Under the pieces are notes generated by a model. That model saw nothing but the letters and a program-made list of their open reading frames with translations. It searched no databases and was not told the origin of the DNA. Source: Zygotorulaspora mrakii (taxonomy: Eukaryota; Ascomycota; Saccharomycetes; Saccharomycetales; Saccharomycetaceae). Taken from it: a stretch of DNA of 64,000 nucleotides. Position numbers and translations under genes: made by a program. The stretch is from the NCBI RefSeq assembly GCF_013402915.1, contig NC_050722.1, positions 744,001 to 808,000 of the forward strand, read 5' to 3'. Below are positions 1 to 7,525 of this stretch, in pieces; the first letter of the stretch is position 1; each line of letters opens with the position of its first letter.

Positions 1-188
1 CATCTCCTAGCTAATAAGATACATTGCAAGTATTTGGAAACAGTTTTTTTTTGGACTGTTTCAAAGGGTGAAAACGGTGTAAGATCATCAGGAATCAAAA
101 AAAACGCATGCTTCAGGCCGGATGCTAACTTCTCTAGCTCCTTCATTCCTTTCGTCCTCTCGTTAGATGCCTGATGGGGGAGTGGCAT
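1..188 (-). CDS. 5' end of an unidentified protein gene, cut by the window edge
   Basis: An open frame starts at an ATG at 188 on the minus strand and stays open for 62 codons to the window edge. It begins MPLPHQASNE, and the first part is charged (KGMKELEKLASGL). An in-frame stop lies 19 codons upstream, so 188 is the most upstream ATG. I do not recognise the protein. In S. cerevisiae the gene beside MRPL13 on this strand is YKR005C, so an orthologue is possible on position alone. The frame is short and could be chance. Confidence 0.35.
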   Translation of the reverse strand, partial: MPLPHQASNERTKGMKELEKLASGLKHAFFLIPDDLTPFSPFETVQKKTVSKYLQCILLARR

Positions 189-1542
189 GATAAGTATTTT
201 CTTTCCACTGCATTTCTTGTGGACGAGCTTAGATCTTCCTTCTTATGCCTTGATCTCTGCAATCATATATTGAGCCTGGGGTGTTGCTTAGTTTCAGCTG
301 TCTGAAGCGCTATTCTCATCATTTTTGTATGGTTCAGTCAGCATCTTTGATTCTGCGAGGTTCAAGATAAATTCTGCTCTCTTGGAGGGCAGACGCTCAA
401 AGAGCACACAGCTTACTTTATATTATTAATTGGTAACATCACTTGCTTTGATCTTGGCAAGTTTTGTGTGGACCGAGATCCAGACAAAACTTTCAAAAAA
501 TGAATTGTTACAGCGATTCATTTATTTTATCACAGTTGTTGTTCACAAAAAAGGATGCTCCCATCATTTTCCAAATAAATTGGATACAGCTTCAATTGTA
601 AATCGTTATTTCTAGAAGTGCAGAGGCATTATTGGTGTTCCTACCAAAATTTCGAAAGACACATTTGCTTTAACTGGGACTCCTCTATCACGTAGTGGGA
701 CCTGTATTGTAGTTAAAGCAACGGGATAAAATGAATGCATTATATAGAGTCGTATTCAACAAAATAGGGGGCATCAGGAAATATGATTCGTGTCGCGTCA
801 GGAAGCTCTTGAAGATGCCACGTACTATAAGGATGGGCAGATGAATTTGATCAACTGACACAATCTAATCTCGGGCATAATCAGGGCCACTGTTCTTCAG
901 TTGAATGCGTTTGAGGACGAATACTGTCGTCACTAAATACTCCGGTGTCACAAATTCGTGTTTTATTTGCCACAAGCCATGTCAAAAGAATCACTACACC
1001 CCATACAAAAACCGAGAGTAAAGGACAGTGTCTGAAACTGACATGAAGCAGCCAGTCAGTGCATCAGCTTTTTAACCTGTGAATTATTTAGAATTATGGC
1101 AGTACAGCATCAAATTCGGATTTAACAGACAGATCAGTTTCGACAAATTGTGTTGAAGACGACCAGTTCGAAGTGAATGTTCACCAAATAGTTTGGCACC
1201 CCGATGAGCAGAAGCCAAATCAGGGAAAAATAGAGCATGATTAGTAAGATTGATTGGCTCCATTTGTCACTTATTGCTTGGCTCAAGATCTCCATGACAG
1301 GTTATAAACCACTTTCAAATCTGAAACAAGTGAAAAAAACTTGAATATCACGGCAAAGCGCTCTCTTAATAGTGAAAGCTTTTTACTCCGATGTGACGCA
1401 CCTGCATCCAAGATAACTAGGTTTAACATTTTACTATGTACAGGATGAAGGCAATTGCTATCATATACAGGAGCATGCCAATGCATTTAAGACTTAATGA
1501 GCCCTAGTTTGGCCAACAAATTGACACTAGCGCTGAATATTC
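189..1542. other. 1.35 kb without an intact gene; broken open frames
   Basis: No frame here is open long enough to be a convincing gene. Between about 600 and 930 on the plus strand, short frames broken by stops and frame changes contain strings resembling a SNF2-type ATPase (see findings). A 9-bp inverted repeat, GCTTTAACT at 667-675 and AGTTAAAGC at 711-719, flanks 35 bases. No tRNA B box or transposon end was seen. The right end holds the 3' flank of MRPL13. Confidence 0.4.
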
Positions 1543-2331
1543 TCAGATTCTCTTTATAAGTTCGATCGATTTTTTGGTATGCTCTGCTTCCAGTGATTGG
1601 GCCTCATACATAATCTTACCAAATCTCTTCTTTTGAGACTTTGCATCAATATCTGGTGCTATGTAAACGTTCGGAGGGCTATGCCTGGTGGAAAGATTAA
1701 TCGCGTGTGGCTCAGATTCTTTGAATTTGGAAGACTTTCCGGATATTATTTCCGTGCAATAGAATTCTACAAATTGTGAGGGTGAATTCAATATCGTCAA
1801 TTTATTATCCGGAATCAGATAGCCCGTCCTTGCCTGCAAAAGCTTAGTGAAATTGAACTTGGTTACCAAATCTGTAAAGTCTGCACTATATGGTGCCTCA
1901 TCAACCGACGATATTGTTAAGTCTTGCGACGCTGCGTTAAAACTTTCTATAGCGATGGACTTCAGCTGCTGGTCATTGGCAACCTTAGACCCATTAAGCC
2001 ATACGTTAAAGGGTACATCCATAAGCAGTGCTTGGCGCGCTTTTCTTTCAATTTTGGCTGAATCATCTCCTATAAAGTTCTCTGGTCTGAGATCGAGCTT
2101 TTCCCTGTTTGAAATTTTCGATTTTTTACCACTTTCAATGTCTTTAATAAGTTCTTTAGTATCTTGTGTCGCCACAAGAGAATCAGCCTCTTGCTCCTTC
2201 TTCTTTCTGAACCATGAAAAGAAATCAGACTGTTTTGATGTACTATGTAGTGCGCCCACAGCGTAGCGTTGCATCTGTTTCTCAGCAGTTCTAAAGGCAA
2301 CTGCGCAGCCCCCCGCACTCAAAATCATCAT
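1543..2331 (-). CDS. MRPL13: Mitochondrial large-subunit ribosomal protein mL50 (Mrpl13)
   Basis: A 262-residue protein of the mitochondrial 54S ribosomal large subunit, in the mL50 family. I recognised it from its overall sequence, its length (S. cerevisiae Mrpl13 is about 264 residues) and above all its position divergent from MEH1, as with YKR006C and YKR007W. The start is the ATG at 2331; a GTG one codon upstream is not used. The basic N-terminus, with an AVAFRTAEKQMQRY stretch, suits a mitochondrial presequence. The middle and C-terminus (GYLIPDNKLTILNSP, then a basic tail with KKRFGKIM) belong to the mature part. It shares a 242-bp promoter region with MEH1 that holds a Reb1-type site. 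Confidence 0.75.
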   Translation of the reverse strand: MMILSAGGCAVAFRTAEKQMQRYAVGALHSTSKQSDFFSWFRKKKEQEADSLVATQDTKELIKDIESGKKSKISNREKLDLRPENFIGDDSAKIERKARQALLMDVPFNVWLNGSKVANDQQLKSIAIESFNAASQDLTISSVDEAPYSADFTDLVTKFNFTKLLQARTGYLIPDNKLTILNSPSQFVEFYCTEIISGKSSKFKESEPHAINLSTRHSPPNVYIAPDIDAKSQKKRFGKIMYEAQSLEAEHTKKSIELIKRI

Positions 2332-2458
2332 CACCAGTGATCAATTCGGAATTATAGACTAAACTAATAATGGTACTTGCATTTATGATACTTTCAATTC
2401 TTCCTGACTTCGTTTATCCCACCCACCCAACCTGAAAATTTGATAGTAATAAAATATG

Positions 2459-2465
2459 TTACCCG
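2459..2465. promoter_or_regulatory. Reb1-type site between MRPL13 and MEH1
   Basis: TTACCCG matches the core of the general regulatory factor Reb1. It lies 128 bp upstream of the MRPL13 start and 109 bp upstream of the MEH1 start. Reb1 sites commonly set nucleosome-free regions at divergent yeast promoters. Binding here is inferred. Confidence 0.45.
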
Positions 2466-2573
2466 CTCAAAAAATAGTATGGCTTTACAAAGTGGTAGGG
2501 AAACACCTCAATATGCTTTATATTGTAGCTGAATGACCACATCTCTCATAAAAGTTACTTAATAAGCTCTAGC

Positions 2574-3071
2574 ATGGGCATCGTGCTAAGTTGCTGCCAG
2601 GACAACGATTCTGAAGAAAATGAGGCTCTGCTTGCGGGACAGCAGAATGGTTTTGGCGATGACTCCGCGGAAGATTACAATGCTCGACAGCTTCAGACGA
2701 AGCTTCATGAGGAGCAGATGCGTGCAAGAGATGAAGCATTGAAAGAGATTGTATCAAATACGAATGATAAGCTTATAGACATTTCTATGATTAGCAACAG
2801 TGGAATTGTGATTCAGGGTACGGATTTGAAGAAAGGTCAGGGAGAAATGGAGTGCATATCTCAAGAACGACCTCGATCAGATGCCGATGAATTGATACTA
2901 GAAGGTGTAGGTACGGGCGCAATGAAGTACACTGTTCTGGATGCAGAGAAAGTACTATCAGCAGAAATGAGGCAACAGCTGAAAGCACTCCACAACGCGA
3001 TATTTGAAAGTCTTGATGAGCAATTACAGGAAGAAATACCAAGCGATCTTGTCGTTAGTCTCTCCAAATAA
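2574..3071 (+). CDS. MEH1: EGO/Ragulator-like complex anchor subunit Meh1 (Ego1)
   Basis: A 165-residue protein that tethers the EGO complex (with Slm4 and the Rag GTPases Gtr1/Gtr2) to the vacuole membrane and so supports TORC1 signalling and microautophagy. The N-terminus MGIVLSCCQDND has a Gly2 for N-myristoylation and two cysteines (Cys7, Cys8) for palmitoylation. A charged helical segment follows (RQLQTKLHEEQMRARDEALKEIV), then the conserved DKLIDISMI motif. S. cerevisiae Meh1 is 184 residues, so this one is slightly shorter. The gene is divergent from MRPL13 and upstream of RSC4, as in YKR006C-YKR008W. The identity is strong from motif and synteny together. Confidence 0.9.
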   Translation: MGIVLSCCQDNDSEENEALLAGQQNGFGDDSAEDYNARQLQTKLHEEQMRARDEALKEIVSNTNDKLIDISMISNSGIVIQGTDLKKGQGEMECISQERPRSDADELILEGVGTGAMKYTVLDAEKVLSAEMRQQLKALHNAIFESLDEQLQEEIPSDLVVSLSK

Positions 3072-3314
3072 AATCTCAGCATTTCTAATGTCATCAAAAC
3101 ATAGTTAACGCCCGGTGTGTTTTAGTCAAAAGCTCAACTCATAATTAAATAGTAACTTGTAAAGTGTAACTAATTATAGTTTTGAACGAGGTACCGCTAG
3201 CGGCGGACTACTTTCAAACAGCTTCAAAATAATGTATTCGACAGGTGAATGAATATCTTTGGAGACAATTCGCTCAAGAAGTTAGCTCCAAAGAGGGCAC
3301 TATAAGAAGTCAAT

Positions 3315-4991
3315 ATGCCACCAAAGAAAAGAAAGCTTGTAGAAGAAGAGGAGGAGAAACCTGTTACGAAATATGCAGCAGGAAAGCAGCCCAGAAATGG
3401 CGTTTTACCTGAGGTCGTGTATAATCACCCTATGTATCCTGAATCGGAGCTTCATCAGGAAATGTGGACTATCCCCAAATTTAATCTTTTTATTAGTTTC
3501 ACATTAAATTATTTGATTGAGTCTTATAAGGCGATGTTTAAGGATTTCATCAAATTGCCAAGCAGAAAGTTCCATCCCCAATACTATTACAAGATTCAGC
3601 AACCGATTTCCATAAATGAAATAAAGTCAAGAGATTATGAGTTTCCAGACGGACCACATACGTTTCTTCTAGATATTGAATTGCTCGCTAAAAACTGCAT
3701 ATCTTATAATGAGCCAGATAGCCTGATTGTCAAAAATTCTCTTCAAGTAGTTCAGTATATTGAATATGAGGTGTTGAAGGCCAAAAATGTTACTCGAAAC
3801 TATTTAGTATCAGATGATGTCAAGTATCGATTGTTAACCTACCTAAAACGTGTTATAAACGCAACTGACAAGAATATCGAGGAGGAAATGGGTGTCGTAC
3901 ATTCCAATACCGACGATGTTATGAAAATAGCAGAACCCTTCATGCAATTGGTAGATAGAGATGAGCTTCCGGACTATTATGAAGTGATTCATAGGCCAAC
4001 GGCTTTGGGGCTGATCAGACAAAACTTAGAAGTGGGATATTACTCTAAGATATATGATTTCATTGTAGATACGCAAGCAACATTTCAAAATGCGCTGGTG
4101 TTCAATGATTTAGATACACTGATATACCAAGATGCCAAAAAGCTATTGGGATATTTTAATCATCTGATGCAGCACAAATTCTTCCCAGAGCTACAAGACG
4201 CTAGTGAAAGGGGTGAAACTAAACTTGAATATGACAAGATTGAATACGAACAGTATCTTGCAGACGGTGGAAATGAAAACACTAATGAGTTATTAGAGGA
4301 TGATGATTTAACCGATTACGATTTTAATCATATTGAAGGTTTGGGAAATGGCTATAATAGAACTATACTTTCAGAGGATTATCTTTTAGGGCCAAACGCG
4401 ACGGAGTCTCAGTCAAAAAAGCCAATGCTCTCCACGCCAATTGAAGAGCCACCAAAAATATTAAAATATAATATAATAAAATCCATGCAAAAGGAGTTGA
4501 TTTCTCAAGAGCACACAATAGAAAAAGTACCTTACGATATGATAGATCAGGTCTCTATTTTTTCTTCAAAAAGTTTGTATCACCAGGCAACAAACCCCGG
4601 TCCAGGTGCAAAACCGTCATGCAATCAAAACTGGGTTGCTTATACGTTCAATGGCGCACAGATGAATCAGAATGAAAATATGTATTCCTTTAATTTACAA
4701 CCAGTTCAGACTTTTTTAACACTGACGGCAAAAATAAGGCATGCCGGATTAGAGTCTTCTTTGATGGTCAATTCAGAGAATATAAAGTCGCTTAAGGTGA
4801 GCACCGATGCAATGAAGCAGGAGGATGGTCAACAATTGGAACAGAATGAAGAGAAAGAAGTAATAAAGAATGATTCTGAAAGATTTGACATCCGATTAAA
4901 CGAGGGGTTGAATTATATTGTATTCAAATGTCAAAATTCTGACAAAGAAAAAATTGAATTCATGAAGTTTTGGGTAAATGTATTGCCATGA
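3315..4991 (+). CDS. RSC4: RSC chromatin-remodelling complex bromodomain subunit Rsc4
   Basis: A 558-residue subunit of the RSC nucleosome remodeller; in S. cerevisiae (625 residues) it binds acetylated histone H3. A basic start (MPPKKRKL) may serve in nuclear import. Two tandem bromodomains follow at about residues 45-155 (containing PQYYYKIQQPISINEIKS and the NCISYNEPDS asparagine motif) and about 195-295 (PDYYEVIHRPTALGLI and NALVFNDLDT). The second has Phe-Asn-Asp where many bromodomains have Tyr-Asn. An acidic linker (NELLEDDDLTDYDF) leads to a C-terminal domain starting around residue 400. Its neighbours MEH1 and MRPL13 support the orthology. The ATG at 3315 begins a clean frame. Confidence 0.92.
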   Translation: MPPKKRKLVEEEEEKPVTKYAAGKQPRNGVLPEVVYNHPMYPESELHQEMWTIPKFNLFISFTLNYLIESYKAMFKDFIKLPSRKFHPQYYYKIQQPISINEIKSRDYEFPDGPHTFLLDIELLAKNCISYNEPDSLIVKNSLQVVQYIEYEVLKAKNVTRNYLVSDDVKYRLLTYLKRVINATDKNIEEEMGVVHSNTDDVMKIAEPFMQLVDRDELPDYYEVIHRPTALGLIRQNLEVGYYSKIYDFIVDTQATFQNALVFNDLDTLIYQDAKKLLGYFNHLMQHKFFPELQDASERGETKLEYDKIEYEQYLADGGNENTNELLEDDDLTDYDFNHIEGLGNGYNRTILSEDYLLGPNATESQSKKPMLSTPIEEPPKILKYNIIKSMQKELISQEHTIEKVPYDMIDQVSIFSSKSLYHQATNPGPGAKPSCNQNWVAYTFNGAQMNQNENMYSFNLQPVQTFLTLTAKIRHAGLESSLMVNSENIKSLKVSTDAMKQEDGQQLEQNEEKEVIKNDSERFDIRLNEGLNYIVFKCQNSDKEKIEFMKFWVNVLP

Positions 4992-5375
4992 TCTATAAGA
5001 CGTGATGATGTACCAATAGTATCATGGTAACGACATTTTGAAGTACACTTTGCAGTTCTGGTCTTCAATGTCACCAGAAATCTCTTTGTTTTGTTTCATT
5101 TATTTTATTGCCATACGACTCCTTGAAAAACACAAAAACGGGTGGATCAGACTGGCAATTTTATGTATTCTGTTGTAATGCTTGTATTTGCACTTCTGTG
5201 CAAGTGCTTTTTATAAAAATCCACTTCGCGACGAGAAAGGAATCTTGACATTTTCTGGAAGACTCAGTCAAAGAGTGATGTGTAATATAGAGCGTGAATT
5301 GCGGTTAGTAAAGGTTTACTGAGTGATCAAAAGCGTCAGCATTACTTGTAATTAATCAGTCTTCCAACGGTGACG
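4992..5375. other. Intergenic region, RSC4 to mannosyltransferase
   Basis: No gene was seen. It contains a short hairpin (GCACTT at 5190-5195, AAGTGC at 5202-5207) and AT-rich promoter sequence for the next gene. Confidence 0.5.
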
Positions 5376-6611
5376 ATGCAATTCTCAATAATTTTCAGGC
5401 GATATTTGCATGGAAAATACTTACGGGTTGTATTGTTACTGCTTGTAATATCTGTAACGACAATATTCTGCTCATTTAAGATAGGCGATACCTCACTGCT
5501 AGTCCCGAAAGGCAACTCTTATAGCGAAAAAGGTAAAAATTCGGTGAAAACGTCTGCAGAGCCTACCTCGAACTCCAAACTTCGAACTGGACAGGACATC
5601 ATTTTGACACTCGCAAGAAATTCCGAGTTAGAAGACATGAAAGATTCGATCATATCATTTGAGAGAAGCTTTAACTCGAAATTTCATTACGATTGGTGGT
5701 TTATGAATGACGAAGAGTTTGATCAAGAGTTCAAATCAGTGGTGAAATCACTGGTTTCAGGTGATGTAAAGTTTATTAAGATCCCAAAAGAGTATTGGTC
5801 ATATCCGGAACACATCGACCAGAAGAAGGCAGCATCGAGCAGGAATGAGTACGAAAAGAAGAAAGTCATGTACGGCAAGAGTGAATCATACAGGTTTATG
5901 TGCCGCTTCAACTCCGGTATGTTTTACAAACTGCCCGAGCTAGAGGGCGTAGATTATTATTGGAGAATCGAACCAGCTGTTCGCTTTGATTGTGACATTA
6001 CCTATGACGTTTTTCAGTACATGAGAGAGAACGATAAACAATATGCTTTCAGTATGGCATTGCAAGAGGACATTCGAACTATTCCTAGTCTTTGGGATGT
6101 CACCAAGGAATTTTTTAAAGATAATCCGGAATTAATAGCACCTGGTAATAGTATTGATTTTGTCACTGATGATAGAGGAGTTTCGTATAATTTGTGTCAT
6201 TTTTGGTCGAATTTTGAAATTGCCAGTCTTGAATTCTTTCGCGAATCAGGTTACGATGAATATTTTAAATTTTTGGATGAAAGAGGAGGATTTTTTTATG
6301 AGCGATGGGGTGATGCACCAGTGCATACTATAGCTGTCAGCGTTCTGCTACCTGCCGAAAAGATTCATTTTGTAGGGAATACTGGTTACTTCCATAACCC
6401 CAACCAAGACTGTCCTAGGAATAGCGAACTAAGAAGCTCACTAAAATGTCGATGTGATCCAAGCACAGATTTTACGTGGCACAAATGGAGTTGCGTCAAC
6501 AAGTTTTTCGAGATCCACAACTATGTACGACCAGATTCGTTAGACAATATCAAGAAATATTATCCCACAATATATGAAACCATAGATCTGCACGAAAGCA
6601 AAGATACGTAA
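5376..6611 (+). CDS. KRE2/MNT1/KTR-family Golgi alpha-1,2-mannosyltransferase
   Basis: A 411-residue type II Golgi membrane enzyme that adds mannose from GDP-mannose to O- and N-linked glycans. The start chosen is the ATG at 5376, after an in-frame GTG at 5370. A short cytoplasmic tail is followed by one membrane anchor (about residues 15-37, LRVVLLLLVISVTTIF) and a stem. The GT15 domain runs from about residue 70: LTLARNSELEDM, HYDWWFMNDEEF, SYRFMCRFNSGMFY, YYWRIEP, then YNLCHFWSNFEIASLEF with the catalytic Glu of the NFE motif, and GGFFYERWGDAPVHT. It reads closest to Yur1/Ktr2, but neither lies beside RSC4 in S. cerevisiae. Family certain; exact paralogue not. Confidence 0.88.
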   Translation: MQFSIIFRRYLHGKYLRVVLLLLVISVTTIFCSFKIGDTSLLVPKGNSYSEKGKNSVKTSAEPTSNSKLRTGQDIILTLARNSELEDMKDSIISFERSFNSKFHYDWWFMNDEEFDQEFKSVVKSLVSGDVKFIKIPKEYWSYPEHIDQKKAASSRNEYEKKKVMYGKSESYRFMCRFNSGMFYKLPELEGVDYYWRIEPAVRFDCDITYDVFQYMRENDKQYAFSMALQEDIRTIPSLWDVTKEFFKDNPELIAPGNSIDFVTDDRGVSYNLCHFWSNFEIASLEFFRESGYDEYFKFLDERGGFFYERWGDAPVHTIAVSVLLPAEKIHFVGNTGYFHNPNQDCPRNSELRSSLKCRCDPSTDFTWHKWSCVNKFFEIHNYVRPDSLDNIKKYYPTIYETIDLHESKDT

Positions 6612-6969
6612 AGTAAGACGAATTCGAACAATCACTTGCTCCTCCTTTCGAGAAATTCCATCATGTACATCGTGAGCTTCGTTTCTTGACCAAATAGGTG
6701 TGATGGCATGTATAAAGAGTATACAATTGTATCTTCCTTTATGCAATTTCAGGGCCTATTTAAATGGAACAATTTTCACGTGATAATGCACCAATGAAAA
6801 CATACGACTAATCACTCGTACAAGGAGATGACCGGTAAATTGCATCAAGAGTAGTAAGTCAAAGAGAGTCGTAGTTAACTTATAACTAGGAAGGAAGCCT
6901 TTCATTGTGCAATATGCTACATATTTTGATCTATATCCAACGAAGAACAAACTTCACAAATAAGCTTTA
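6612..6969. other. Intergenic region and QCR10 promoter
   Basis: No further gene was seen. ACCAATGA at 6790-6797 matches the HAP2/3/4/5 core ACCAATNA and lies 173-180 bp upstream of QCR10, a fitting place for respiratory control. The role is inferred. Confidence 0.45.
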
Positions 6970-7275
6970 ATGGTCTCAGTATGTAACGCAAATGAAAAGA
7001 ACCACACGCCAACTCGTAACTAATTGACTAACCCGTTTTTTTCGATATTTTGTTAGTACATCTCTCAATTAACTTCTAAATCTGCCGGTAGATTCAACTT
7101 TAAAGGCATGGCAGCGATTGCGCCAGACCTTTTTCTATGGGGAGGTGCTTGGGCTGCCAGCTTGATGGTTTTCACTGAGGGTTGGCCAAGATTTCAATCT
7201 ACACTTTATGAAAAGATCCCATATTTCGGGCAACATTGGGTCGACAATACCCCAGCGGAGGACAAGCCAAACTAA
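6970..7275 (+). CDS. QCR10: Cytochrome bc1 complex subunit 10 (Qcr10), two exons
   Basis: A 75-residue subunit of mitochondrial respiratory complex III, rebuilt by hand. Exon 1 is only 9 nt (6970-6978, encoding Met-Val-Ser). Intron 6979-7056 starts GTATGT and ends TTAG. Exon 2 (7057-7275) continues YISQLTSKSAGRF and ends DNTPAEDKPN before TAA. The C-terminus is close to S. cerevisiae Qcr10 (ending HTPPEDKPN), as are the middle motifs LFLWGGAW and FTEGWPRFQSTLYEKIP. S. cerevisiae QCR10 (YHR001W-A) also has an intron near its start. One membrane segment spans about residues 26-45. The splicing restores a single frame across the conserved N-terminus, which is strong evidence. Confidence 0.92.
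6979..7056 (+). other. Spliceosomal intron of QCR10 (78 nt)
   Basis: The 5' site is GTATGT at 6979-6984, the branch site GACTAAC at 7026-7032, and the 3' site TTAG ends at 7056, about 25 nt after the branch adenosine. The branch site differs from TACTAAC at its first base. Confidence 0.88.
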
Positions 7276-7525
7276 GTTGGTCTGAAACTGAATATAAACC
7301 TCTTATCAAGGTTGAAAGACAGATCGTATTAGGCTATTTAATTACTACTTAAGATAAATGTTGGCGAGTAAGATTTAACTTCAGCAGGAACTACAAACAA
7401 ATTTCATGAGACAGTCAAATTTTGCGATTCAGGCCCAAATATTGAAATTCAACTTATCATTTCTATTCATACAGAAAGAAAAAACTAGTAGAGTATGTAG
7501 TATTAACGTATCAATTATTCATATT

